A stretch of DNA of 64,000 nt from Myxococcaceae bacterium. GTDB lineage: Bacteria > Myxococcota > Myxococcia > Myxococcales > Myxococcaceae. The first letter of the stretch is position 1; every line of letters begins with the position of its first letter. A model generated the notes under the pieces. It saw nothing but the letters and a program-made list of their open reading frames with translations, had not been told where the DNA came from and ran no database searches. The position numbers and the translations under genes are program-made. The stretch lies in contig JAEUJQ010000027.1 of assembly GCA_016793095.1 (NCBI GenBank), positions 62,001-126,000 of the forward strand, written 5' to 3'. Of the stretch, positions 46,175 through 56,096 are shown piece after piece.

Positions 46175-46519
46175 TCAACCGCCGAGCAGGCTGACGAACG
46201 GCGCGGGACCGATGGCGCCGATGACGATGGCTCCGGCCTCGACGGCGAGCGACGTCGCCAGCACGCTCTTGCGCGCGTCCTCGGTCGCTTCGCCCTGGCG
46301 CTCCTTCTGCTTCAGCATCGACGAGCGCAGAACGAAGACGACCAGGCCGAGCGCGGCGACGCCCACGGTCGTGAGGAACCACGCGAGGTGGGCCGTCTGG
46401 GAGAGCGTGATCTGCCCCTCAGAGAGCACCAGACGCAGGGCGGCGACTCCGAGCGCGGCGCCCTCGGTGACCGCGATGAGCAGGAAGTGGGTCCGATTGA
46501 ACGGCTGAGGCGAAGCCAT
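46175..46519 (-). CDS. Small integral membrane protein of unknown function
   Basis: 114 residues with three or four hydrophobic helices (LLIAVTEGAALGVAALRLVL; AWFLTTVGVAALGLVVFVL; VEAGAIVIGAIGPAPFVSLL) and a short charged loop (KQKERQGEATEDARKS). It lies 12 bp downstream of the MYXO-CTERM hydrolase on the minus strand and is probably co-transcribed with it. I do not recognise the family. Confidence 0.65.
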   Translation of the reverse strand: MASPQPFNRTHFLLIAVTEGAALGVAALRLVLSEGQITLSQTAHLAWFLTTVGVAALGLVVFVLRSSMLKQKERQGEATEDARKSVLATSLAVEAGAIVIGAIGPAPFVSLLGG

Positions 46520-46531
46520 GAGGTGCTGACC

Positions 46532-47836
46532 TTACCCCACGTCCTTGCCAGCACCGCGGCGCACGCCGCCGTCATGAAGCGTCCGCGCTGAACCTCGGCG
46601 ACGGCGCAACGCGAGCACCCCAAGGAGCACCGTCACGCCGGGGCCCGAGACACAGCCGCACCCAGCGGGCGCCGTCGTCGCGCATCGGCCCGCCTCGCAG
46701 ACCTGATCTGCCATGCAGATCGCGCACGCACCGCCGTTGAGCCCACACGTCTGCGCCGAAGGTGCGACGCACTGCGCGCCGTTGCAGCAACCGGTGCAGG
46801 TCGAGGCGTTGCACGTGGCTGAACCACCGCCGGTGGACGCGGTCCCTCCGGCCGTCGCGGTCCCTCCGGCGGCTGCGGTCCCTCCGGCGGTCGCGGTCCC
46901 TCCGGCGATCGCGGTCCCTCCGGCGGTCGCGGTCCCTCCGGCGATCGCGGTCCCTCCGGCGGTCGCGGTGCCGCCCGCCGTCGCCGTCCCGCCGCCAGCG
47001 CCACCCCCCATTCCGCCGTCGATGCCGCACAGGTTTCCCAACGCCATCGTCACCTGGTTGATCGTCCCGTTGGAGGCGTCGGCGACCGCCATCGCCTCGA
47101 CGCAGGAGCTGGTGCTTCCGGTCAGGAACTGCCCCAGGAACGCTCGCGCGTAGCGCTTGAAGACGGCCGAGCGCGCCATGTTCCAGGTCGCGAACCCGCA
47201 GGCTCCGGTGCACACGAGGCTCGACGGCTCCTGTGGATCGCAGTGGTTCGCCATGGGCACGTTGAACCGCCCCTTGAGGCCCGGCTTCCCGGTGAACCAG
47301 GTCACGGCGTTGTTCTGGCTGTTGCACGTCTGCGGGGGCGCGAACTCGAAGAGCGTCGGCGCTGCGACCATCGAGGTCTGAGCCGCGCCGAGCCCTGAGC
47401 TGTCCACCGGATCGAGCAACACGACGGCCTTCGTCTGGCTCGACCGTCGGGAGGCCGCGAGCCACGCCGCGAGCCCGCCAGCGCTGTGGCCGCCGAAGCC
47501 GATGCGCGTCGCATCGCCCTGCCCCGAGGTGACGACCGCCTCGACCGCGGCGATCAACGCGTCGGCGTTGAGGGAGTGATCGACCATGAGGCCGCCGGTC
47601 AACTGCGGCGCGACCACGAGCATGCCGTCGGCCTGGAGCGCCTGAGCCAGTCCGCGGACGTTGTCCTTCGTGTTCGAGAAGCCGTGCCCCAGCGCGACGA
47701 CGGGGAACGGCCCGGAGCCGGCCGGGAGGTACCGATCGACCTGAAACGACATGCCGCCGGCCGACACCGTGAAGGTCGTCTGCGCTTGCGTCACCGCGGG
47801 TAGCAGCACGGCGAGGGAGGCGAGGCGGAAGAGCAT
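46532..47836 (-). CDS. Secreted alpha/beta hydrolase with Gly/Thr linker and MYXO-CTERM tail
   Basis: 434 residues. An N-terminal signal peptide (MLFRLASLAVLLPAVTQAQ) leads to a hydrolase domain resembling cutinase/PET-hydrolase-like esterases: PFPVVALGHGFSNTKDN, GGHSAGG (nucleophile Ser), LLDPVDSS and ANHCDPQ with the likely histidine. A GGTATA linker follows, then a Cys-rich segment and finally GCGCVSGPGVTVLLGVLALRRRR. That is a MYXO-CTERM sorting signal (GCGC, hydrophobic helix, Arg cluster). About 20 residues after the Arg cluster are unusual. It is probably anchored at the cell surface through that tail. The substrate is unknown. Confidence 0.83.
   Translation of the reverse strand: MLFRLASLAVLLPAVTQAQTTFTVSAGGMSFQVDRYLPAGSGPFPVVALGHGFSNTKDNVRGLAQALQADGMLVVAPQLTGGLMVDHSLNADALIAAVEAVVTSGQGDATRIGFGGHSAGGLAAWLAASRRSSQTKAVVLLDPVDSSGLGAAQTSMVAAPTLFEFAPPQTCNSQNNAVTWFTGKPGLKGRFNVPMANHCDPQEPSSLVCTGACGFATWNMARSAVFKRYARAFLGQFLTGSTSSCVEAMAVADASNGTINQVTMALGNLCGIDGGMGGGAGGGTATAGGTATAGGTAIAGGTATAGGTAIAGGTATAGGTAAAGGTATAGGTASTGGGSATCNASTCTGCCNGAQCVAPSAQTCGLNGGACAICMADQVCEAGRCATTAPAGCGCVSGPGVTVLLGVLALRRRRGSARTLHDGGVRRGAGKDVG
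46838..46990 (-). repeat. 18-bp coding minisatellite (GGTATA linker)
   Basis: Tandem GGAGGGACCGCGACCGCC-type units (as read on the minus strand) encode the GGTATA linker of the hydrolase, with occasional Ile (GGTAIA) and Ala (GGTAAA) variants. Confidence 0.85.
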
Positions 47837-47889
47837 GGCCGCGTTGTGGCCGCGACGAGGCGGCGGTGCAAGCAGCGCGACATTCCGTC

Positions 47890-47908
47890 CGTTGGTCGAG
47901 GACCAACG
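47890..47908. promoter_or_regulatory. Perfect inverted repeat in a divergent intergenic region
   Basis: CGTTGGTC (47890-47897) and GACCAACG (47901-47908) are separated by GAG. It lies 54 bp upstream of the hydrolase start and 98 bp upstream of the GspC-like gene, a good position for a shared operator. The regulator is unknown. Confidence 0.4.
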
Positions 47909-48005
47909 CGAGACACGTTGTCACCTCGCGCGCGGGCTCCCGTGGCGCAACCCGACGGAAGCCCTCCGCCCCCCGCGTGGCACCAGCATTGCTCCGACGC
48001 CCGAC

Positions 48006-48818
48006 ATGCGCCTGCGCACCTCGCTTCTCCTGCACGTCGGCCCCCTGGCGCTCCTGGCGATCGTCGCGGTCCTCGTCACGCTGCCGTTCACCACCTGGCT
48101 GGAAGCGGAGCTCGCCCCACCGATCATCACAAGCGCGCCGGCGCTGAGCGGAGCGGGGCGCGAGGTGGCCCCACCACTCGACGCGCCCCGGCTCCACGCA
48201 CTGCTTGGGCTCTCCACGACGCCGAGGCCTGGGCCGATCGTGCTGGCGAGCCGTGTCCCGTTCGCGGGGCGCTTGCTGGGCACGTTGTCTGCGCGCGCAC
48301 GTGAAGAGTCGATGGCCTCGTTCGTACTGCCGACCGGGGAGACCGACACGGTCTGGGAAGGCGATCAGGTGGCCGACGCCGAGGTCGTCAGCATCGAGCG
48401 GGGCGCCGTCGTGCTGCTCCGCAATGGCTCACTCGAGCGCGTGGCGCTGCGACCGACGGGGCCTGTCACACCAATTCCTGCCATCCAGGCGGTGTCTGCA
48501 CATGACTACCGGGTCTCACGCACGGAAGTGCTGCGTCGCATGTCCGACCTCTACGCGTTGTCGCGCGAGGTGCGCATCGTGCCCGCGTTCCGCGACGGGC
48601 TGCCGATCGGGTTCCGCTTCGCCGGCATCGCGGCCGACTCTCCCGTCGCCCAGCTCGGGCTGCAGAGCGGAGACGTGATCCGCGCCGTGAACGGACAGCC
48701 GATGCAGTCAGTGCAGCAGGTGCTGGCGCTCGCCGCGTCACTCGAGCGCGCGGGAGAGGTCCGCATCGAGCTCGAGCGCAGCGGCCAGCCGCTCACCCAC
48801 CGGTACCAGCTCGATTGA
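48006..48818 (+). CDS. GspC-like PDZ protein upstream of gspC
   Basis: 270 residues with an N-terminal membrane helix (GPLALLAIVAVLVTLPFTTW). The middle (FVLPTGETDTVWEGDQVADA then VVSIERGAVVLL) is the homology-region domain of GspC. A C-terminal PDZ follows (EVRIVPAFRDGLPIGFRFAG; LQSGDVIRAVNGQPMQS). The same blocks occur in the adjacent gspC (QARIVPAFKDGVAQGFKLF; VQNGDVIKRINGYDLNS). It is thus a tandem paralogue lying 21 bp before gspC. It could be a second inner-membrane clamp or a regulator of secretion. Whether it takes part in type II secretion is inference. Confidence 0.72.
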   Translation: MRLRTSLLLHVGPLALLAIVAVLVTLPFTTWLEAELAPPIITSAPALSGAGREVAPPLDAPRLHALLGLSTTPRPGPIVLASRVPFAGRLLGTLSARAREESMASFVLPTGETDTVWEGDQVADAEVVSIERGAVVLLRNGSLERVALRPTGPVTPIPAIQAVSAHDYRVSRTEVLRRMSDLYALSREVRIVPAFRDGLPIGFRFAGIAADSPVAQLGLQSGDVIRAVNGQPMQSVQQVLALAASLERAGEVRIELERSGQPLTHRYQLD

Positions 48819-48839
48819 CCGGGAGCCTGCCGTTCCGTC

Positions 48840-49883
48840 ATGACGACCGCACTCGCATTGACAAATTGGCAGAAGACCGCTCGGAAACCTCCCGTTTCCC
48901 GAGTGATTTCAAGGCGGTTGGTGGCATCGGGCTTGCTCACGCCACCCCTTGCCGTGGAGTTCCTCTTCAAGCGCCATTTCTGGCTGGTCCACCTCGCCTT
49001 CCTCTTCGGGGTCTCGTTCTTCATCGCGAAGACCGGGAACGCGTTCCTCGAGGCCCAGCTCCTGCCCCTGCCGACGGGTGAGACACGGCAGGTGCTCAAG
49101 CCCCAGGTCGTCGAGCCGGTGCCCCAGCTCGTGCTCGACCGCATCGCGAAGCTCACCGGCTTGCCCGTGCCGAAGCCCGAGCCCGAGGTGAAGGAGCCCG
49201 AGGCGCCGCGGGTGGACATGGAGTCGCCGCCGGTCCACTCGTCGCTGCGCCTCAAGCTGCTGGGGACGCTCATCGCGGGCAACCCCGAGTGGTCGGTCGC
49301 CTCCATTCAAGACGTCGTCACGTTGAAGACCAACACGTACATGGTCGGTGACACGATTCAGGGCGCCGAGGTGCTCGAGATCGAGCGCAAGCGCGTCATC
49401 ATCAAACACAACAACCGGCGCGAGTACATCGACGAGAACCCGGGCGACGGCTCGATGGCGCCTCCGCCACCGCCGGTCCAGACGATCGCCGCGGCCCCGG
49501 TGAAGTACAACGACGCGCCGCCTCCTGCCGTGGGCCTCGGCTCCACCATCAAGCAGCTGAGCGAGAACGAGTACGAGGTGCCGCGCGCCGAGATCGACAA
49601 GACGCTCTCGAACCTCAACGACGTCGCGATGCAGGCGCGCATCGTGCCCGCCTTCAAGGACGGCGTGGCCCAGGGCTTCAAGCTCTTCTCGATCCGCCCC
49701 GACTCCATCTACTCGAAGATCGGCGTCCAGAACGGCGACGTCATCAAGCGCATCAACGGTTACGACCTCAACAGCCCCGAGAAGGCCCTCGAGGTCTATT
49801 CCAAGCTCAAGGAGGCGTCGCGCATCGACATCGAGGTCGAACGCAACGGCGCCAACGTCCGCAAGACCTACAACGTTCGCTGA
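48840..49883 (+). CDS. gspC: Type II secretion protein GspC
   Basis: 347 residues from the ATG at 48840; an in-frame GTG at 48954 gives a start more like family members (EFLFKRHFWLVHLAFLFGV). The membrane helix is followed by a Pro/Glu linker, an HR domain (LLGTLIAGNPEWSVASIQDV) and a PDZ domain (ARIVPAFKDGVAQGFKLFSI). GspC links the inner-membrane platform to the GspD secretin. The first gene of the gspC-N run; gspD follows after 11 bp. The long Pro/Ala stretch near residues 200-230 may be a periplasmic spacer. Confidence 0.88.
   Translation: MTTALALTNWQKTARKPPVSRVISRRLVASGLLTPPLAVEFLFKRHFWLVHLAFLFGVSFFIAKTGNAFLEAQLLPLPTGETRQVLKPQVVEPVPQLVLDRIAKLTGLPVPKPEPEVKEPEAPRVDMESPPVHSSLRLKLLGTLIAGNPEWSVASIQDVVTLKTNTYMVGDTIQGAEVLEIERKRVIIKHNNRREYIDENPGDGSMAPPPPPVQTIAAAPVKYNDAPPPAVGLGSTIKQLSENEYEVPRAEIDKTLSNLNDVAMQARIVPAFKDGVAQGFKLFSIRPDSIYSKIGVQNGDVIKRINGYDLNSPEKALEVYSKLKEASRIDIEVERNGANVRKTYNVR
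48922..48937 (+). promoter_or_regulatory. Sigma54-like -24/-12 sequence within the gspC 5' end
   Basis: TGGCATCGGGCTTGCT matches the -24/-12 consensus (TGGC at 48922, TTGC at 48933). It lies 17 bp before the alternative GTG start of gspC. In a genome this GC-rich one or two chance matches are expected in 64 kb. Confidence 0.2.
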
Positions 49884-49894
49884 CACGACCTGAC

Positions 49895-52327
49895 ATGAAC
49901 ACCCGCCTCGCCTTTGCTCTCTTCTGCGCGCTCTCACCGCTCGTCGCGCTGGGGCAGCAGCCCCCCAAGCCGCCGCCTCCACCCGGCGCTGCCGCCGCTG
50001 CACCTGGCGCCACCATCGCCCCCCGCAAGCCCAGCTGCGAAGAGACCCGCCGCAAGGGCCGCTACAACATCTACTTCGACAAGGTCGAGATCGAGAAGCT
50101 GGTGCAGACGGTCTCGGACGTCACCTGCAAGACGTTCATCCTGCCCGAGAACATTCGCGGCAAGATCAGCATCATCGGCCCCGAGAACGGCAAGGTCGAG
50201 GTCGACGCCGATCAGTTCTACGCGGCGTTCCTCGCGGCGCTCGACGCCAACAGCCTGTCTGTCTACGCGAACGGCAAGTTCATGAAGATCGTGGACAAGC
50301 AGCGCGCCAAGCAGTTCCCGATTCAGACCATCCTCGATCCGTCAGAGCAGTACACGATGAACGAGCAGATGGTCACGCGCATGTTCAAGATCAAGCACGT
50401 CGAGATCGAGCAGCTGCGCGGCGTGTTGCAGCAATTGGTGACGCCGTCGGGTGACACCATTCCGTTTCAGCCCGACACCATCATCATCAACGACCTCGCG
50501 TCGAACATGCACCGCCTCGAGCGGCTGGTGGAGCAGCTCGACTCGCGATCGTCGTCCGACGAGATGCGCGTCATCCAGGTGCAGTTTGCGACCGCGCAGG
50601 AGATCTCGGACAAGATCACCAAGCTCTTCGAGGCGAAGGTGAACCGGCCGGGCCAGCGGCCGGGAGGCTTCGTGCCGCCGCCCCCGCCCGGCGCGAGCGC
50701 GCCCACCGGAGCCGAACCAACGGGCCCGGCGACCCTGACCCAGCTCATCCCCGACGAGCGCACGAACAAGCTGATCGTCATCGCCAGCCCGAACGCGATG
50801 TCGCGCATCGACGCGCTCATCCGGGAGATCGACATCCCCATCTCGGGGGAAGGCCGCATCAACGTCTACTACCTCGAGAACGCCAACGCCGAAGACGTGG
50901 CCTCGACGCTGCAGACGCTCGCGCAGGGCACGGCCAACCGGCCCAAGACGCCAGCGCCGCCGCCGCCGCCCGGCGCCGCCCGCCCCACGACCGCCGCCGA
51001 GCTGTTCTCTGGCGAGGTGAAGGTGTCGGCCGACAAGTCGACGAACGCGCTCGTCATCATCGCCAGCCAGAACGACTACCGCTCGCTGGTGCGGGTCATC
51101 GAGAAGCTCGACATTCAGCGCCGGCAGGTCTTCGTCGAGGCCGTCATCATGGAGGTGAACCTCGACCGCAACTCCGAGCTCGGCATCAACTTCCACGGCG
51201 GCGTGCCGCTGCCCTCGCAAGAGGTCACGCCGGTCTTCTTCGGCACCAAGTACTCGCGACAGGGCCTGCCCCCCAGCCTCAACCTGGCCAACCTGATCTC
51301 GTTGTCTGGCTTTCTGGGTGGCATCTCGAGCACGAAGACCATCAACATCGCCGGCCTCAACATTCCCAACTTCGGCCTCGTCATCAACGCCCTGCAGACC
51401 TCGAGCGACGTGAACGTGCTGTCGACGCCGCACATCCTCACCACCGACAACGAGGAAGCCGAGATCACGGTCGGGCAGAACGTGCCGTTCCAGTCGGGCT
51501 TCGCGGCCGGCGGCTTCGGGCTGGGCGGTCTGGGGGGGCTCGCCGGCGGGCTGGGTGGGGCGGCGGGTGGCCTCGGTGGGCTCGGCGGGCTCGCGGGCGG
51601 CCTCGGCGCGCTCGGTGGCCTGGGCGGTGGTCTGCCGTTCGGGCAGATCCAACGCCAGAACGTCGACCTCAAGCTCTCCATCAAGCCGCAGATCAACGAG
51701 TCGGACTACGTGCGCCTCGTCATCAACGAGCAGATCGAAGAGATCGCCTCGAGCGACCCGATTCTCGGGCCGACGACGTCGAAGCGCAGCGCGAAGACGA
51801 CGGTGGTGGCGAAGGACCAGGAGACGATCGTCATCGGCGGCATCATGCAGGATCGCCTGGTGGAGTCGGTCTCGAAGACGCCGCTGCTCGGCGACATTCC
51901 GCTCGTCGGCAACCTCTTCCGCCAGCAGACCCGCCGCAAGGTGAAGACGAACCTGCTGCTCTTCCTCACGCCGTACATCATTCGCGACGCGGGCGACTTC
52001 CGGCGCATCTTCGAGCGCAAGCTGAAGGAGCGGCAGCAGTTCGTCGAGCAGTTCTACGGCGCCACCACGGCCTACGACGTGGCCATCGACTTCAACCGCA
52101 AGCCGGGGCCCATCGCCCGCATGACCCAGCTGCTGAACAAGGAGCTCAACCGCGTCGAGAACGGCGGCGCCGGCAACCCCGGTGAGCGCGTCATTCAGCC
52201 GTCGGACGACAAGACCGCGCCGGAGAAGAAGGCCGAGCCGGTGCTGGCGCCCTCGTCGGGCACGCCGCCGGTGCCGGTGAAGGAGCCGAGCCCGGAGCAG
52301 CTCAAGGTGCAGCCGGAGATCCAGTAG
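49895..52327 (+). CDS. gspD: Type II secretion outer-membrane secretin GspD
   Basis: 810 residues with a signal peptide (MNTRLAFALFCALSPLVALG). The N0 domain (GRYNIYFDKVEIEKLVQTVSD) and N1-N3 repeats follow, with VQFATAQEISDKITKLFEA as a typical element. The secretin core has VFVEAVIMEVNLDRNSELGI, LSTPHILTTDNEEAEITVG and IVIGGIMQDRLVESVSKTPLL. A ~50-residue glycine-rich insertion (about 533-582) lies inside the secretin domain. The C-terminus ends in a Pro/Glu-rich tail. It forms the outer-membrane channel. gspE follows after 2 bp. Confidence 0.95.
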   Translation: MNTRLAFALFCALSPLVALGQQPPKPPPPPGAAAAAPGATIAPRKPSCEETRRKGRYNIYFDKVEIEKLVQTVSDVTCKTFILPENIRGKISIIGPENGKVEVDADQFYAAFLAALDANSLSVYANGKFMKIVDKQRAKQFPIQTILDPSEQYTMNEQMVTRMFKIKHVEIEQLRGVLQQLVTPSGDTIPFQPDTIIINDLASNMHRLERLVEQLDSRSSSDEMRVIQVQFATAQEISDKITKLFEAKVNRPGQRPGGFVPPPPPGASAPTGAEPTGPATLTQLIPDERTNKLIVIASPNAMSRIDALIREIDIPISGEGRINVYYLENANAEDVASTLQTLAQGTANRPKTPAPPPPPGAARPTTAAELFSGEVKVSADKSTNALVIIASQNDYRSLVRVIEKLDIQRRQVFVEAVIMEVNLDRNSELGINFHGGVPLPSQEVTPVFFGTKYSRQGLPPSLNLANLISLSGFLGGISSTKTINIAGLNIPNFGLVINALQTSSDVNVLSTPHILTTDNEEAEITVGQNVPFQSGFAAGGFGLGGLGGLAGGLGGAAGGLGGLGGLAGGLGALGGLGGGLPFGQIQRQNVDLKLSIKPQINESDYVRLVINEQIEEIASSDPILGPTTSKRSAKTTVVAKDQETIVIGGIMQDRLVESVSKTPLLGDIPLVGNLFRQQTRRKVKTNLLLFLTPYIIRDAGDFRRIFERKLKERQQFVEQFYGATTAYDVAIDFNRKPGPIARMTQLLNKELNRVENGGAGNPGERVIQPSDDKTAPEKKAEPVLAPSSGTPPVPVKEPSPEQLKVQPEIQ

Positions 52328-52329
52328 CC

Positions 52330-54114
<1,785 letters not shown>

Positions 54115-54121
54115 CGGCCCC

Positions 54122-55387
54122 ATGCCCGTCTTCGAGTACAGAGGCCTCGCGGCCAACGGCAAGACGGTGACGGCCTTGAAGGAGGCCGACTCGCCCAAGG
54201 CGCTGCGGGCAGCGCTGCGCAAAGAGGGCGTGTTCCTCACCGAGGTCGTCGGGCAGGCAGAGGCGGGGCTCAAGGCGGGCGGGAAGAGCGCGAAGGCCGC
54301 GGCGACGCAGGCGCTCTCGGCGGACATCAACCTGCGTCGGCTCGCGCGCGGCCGCATCAACACCGACGATGTCGCGATCATGACGCGACAGCTGGCGACC
54401 CTGCTGGGCGCAGGCGTGACGCTCGTCGAGGCGCTCAGCGCGATGGTCGATCAGGTCGAGAAGGAGCAGCTCAAGCGCATTCTCTCGGACGTGAAGCAGA
54501 AGGTGAACGAGGGCAACTCGCTGGCCGACGCGCTCGACGCGCACAACAAGGTCTTCGGCAGCCTGTTCATCAACATGATCCGCGCGGGCGAGTCGTCGGG
54601 CGCGCTCGACTCGGTGCTGCTGCGGCTGGCCGAGTTCACCGAGGGCCAGGCGCGCCTGCGGCAGAAGATCGTCGGCACGATGATCTACCCGCTCATCATG
54701 ATGGTGGTCGGCGGCGGCGTGCTCGTGATGCTGATGACGGTCGTCGTGCCGAAGGTGACCAAGATCTTCGACGACATGAAGGTGACGCTGCCGTGGACGA
54801 CGCGGCTGCTCATCTGGTCGTCCACCTTCCTGCAGGAGTGGTGGTTCGTGCTGGTGCCCATGTTCATCGCCGGCGCCCTCTTCTTCTTCCAGTGGACGCG
54901 CAGCGCGAAGGGCAAGCCCGTCTGGGACAAGGCAGTGCTGAAGGTGCCGGTGTTCGGCCCGCTGGTGCGCATGCTGTCGGTGGCGCGGTTCTCGCGCACG
55001 TTGGCGACCCTGCTGAAGTCGGGCGTGCCGCTGCTCACCGCGATGGACATCGTGAAGAACGTCGTCACCAACACGGTGATGAGCGACGTGGTGGACAAGG
55101 CGCGCGACTCGATCCGCGAGGGTGAGAGCATCGCCAACCCGCTCAAGCGCTCGGGTGAGTTCCCGCCGCTGGTGTACCACATGGTGTCGATCGGCGAGCG
55201 CTCGGGCCAGCTCGAGGACATGCTGCTCAACGTCGCCGACAGCTACGAGTCGCAGGTGAACGTGCGCATCGGCGCGCTGACGTCGCTGCTCGAGCCGATG
55301 ATGATCGTGAGCATGGGCGCGGTGATCGCCTTCGTGGCGTTCTCGATCCTGATGCCGATTCTGCAGATGAACTCGATGGTGCGGTGA
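54122..55387 (+). CDS. gspF: Type II secretion inner-membrane platform GspF
   Basis: 421 residues with the GspF/PilC arrangement: FEYRGLAANGKTVTALKEAD at the N-terminus and two homologous domains. Each has ALDSVLLRLAEFTEGQARLR-type cytoplasmic helices and hydrophobic segments (MVVGGGVLVMLMTVVVP; FVLVPMFIAGALFFFQW; MIVSMGAVIAFVAFSILMPI). It anchors the pseudopilus machine in the inner membrane. The next gene is a tiny one at 55396. Confidence 0.95.
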   Translation: MPVFEYRGLAANGKTVTALKEADSPKALRAALRKEGVFLTEVVGQAEAGLKAGGKSAKAAATQALSADINLRRLARGRINTDDVAIMTRQLATLLGAGVTLVEALSAMVDQVEKEQLKRILSDVKQKVNEGNSLADALDAHNKVFGSLFINMIRAGESSGALDSVLLRLAEFTEGQARLRQKIVGTMIYPLIMMVVGGGVLVMLMTVVVPKVTKIFDDMKVTLPWTTRLLIWSSTFLQEWWFVLVPMFIAGALFFFQWTRSAKGKPVWDKAVLKVPVFGPLVRMLSVARFSRTLATLLKSGVPLLTAMDIVKNVVTNTVMSDVVDKARDSIREGESIANPLKRSGEFPPLVYHMVSIGERSGQLEDMLLNVADSYESQVNVRIGALTSLLEPMMIVSMGAVIAFVAFSILMPILQMNSMVR

Positions 55388-55395
55388 GGAGACCG

Positions 55396-55527
55396 GTGAA
55401 CGTGAAGACGACCCTCTCTGCCGACCCCCGCCCCGCCTCCGAGCGCTGGCTCTGGCGGCTGATGACCGCTGGCCTGCTCGGGCTCGCCGCCGGCCTCGTG
55501 GCCGTCGGCCTCAAACTCTATGTGTGA
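55396..55527 (+). CDS. 43-residue membrane protein between gspF and gspG
   Basis: A GTG start 8 bp after gspF gives a 43-residue protein with one membrane helix (LMTAGLLGLAAGLVAVGLKLY) after a charged N-terminus (VNVKTTLSADPRPASERW). It ends 13 bp before gspG. Position inside a tightly packed operon suggests it is translated. No homologue is recognised; a small accessory subunit of the secretion platform is a guess. Confidence 0.5.
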   Translation: MNVKTTLSADPRPASERWLWRLMTAGLLGLAAGLVAVGLKLYV

Positions 55528-55540
55528 AAGGAACCACCGC

Positions 55541-55966
55541 ATGACCCGCTCGAAGCTCCGCTCGTTGACCCGCCGCCGCCGCGCCCGCGGCATGACGCTG
55601 ATCGAGATCATCGTCGTGATCACCATCCTCTCGCTGCTGATGGCCGCCGTCGGCGTGGCCGTCATCCCCCAGCTCGAGCAGGCCAAGGTGGACCGCGCGA
55701 AGATGGACATTCAGAACATCCAGAACGCGCTGAAGACGTTCTACGCGAAGAAGGGCAACTACCCTGACACCGGCGTGGGCCTGAAGGCGCTGGTGGACGC
55801 CCAGATCCTCGAGCGCGTGCCGATGGACCCGTGGGACACCGAGTACGTCTACATGAAGGAAGGGTCGAACCCGGTCATCATCTCGTACGGCAAGGACAAG
55901 GCGCCGGGCGGCACCGACACCGACGCCGACATCTCGTCGAAGGACATCGGCGCGAAGAAGCAGTGA
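55541..55966 (+). CDS. gspG: Major pseudopilin GspG
   Basis: 141 residues from the ATG at 55541, preceded by GAAAGGA; the earlier ATG at 55520 is not favoured. The prepilin cleavage site is RARG/MTLIEIIVVITILSLL, with the invariant Glu at +5. Typical elements include QAKVDRAKMDIQNIQNALKTF, the YPDTGVGLKALV region and the calcium-binding loop near the C-terminus. It builds the pseudopilus shaft. Confidence 0.95.
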   Translation: MTRSKLRSLTRRRRARGMTLIEIIVVITILSLLMAAVGVAVIPQLEQAKVDRAKMDIQNIQNALKTFYAKKGNYPDTGVGLKALVDAQILERVPMDPWDTEYVYMKEGSNPVIISYGKDKAPGGTDTDADISSKDIGAKKQ

Positions 55967-55973
55967 GCGAACG

Positions 55974-56096
55974 ATGAGCTCCGACCCGCGCAAGCGCGAG
56001 ACGACGAACGGGCTCTCTCCCCTGGCGATCGCCGTGGGGCTGGGGGGCTCGGCGCTGGTGTGGCTCGCGCTCGACGCGCTGCGGAGGTTCTTGTGA
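55974..56096 (+). CDS. 40-residue membrane protein between gspG and gspH
   Basis: ATG 7 bp after gspG; 40 residues with a basic N-terminus (MSSDPRKRETTNG) and a single helix (LAIAVGLGGSALVWLALDAL). It ends in a 4-bp GTGA overlap with the gspH start. Similar in size and layout to the 43-residue gene before gspG, though with no evident sequence identity. Confidence 0.5.
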   Translation: MSSDPRKRETTNGLSPLAIAVGLGGSALVWLALDALRRFL

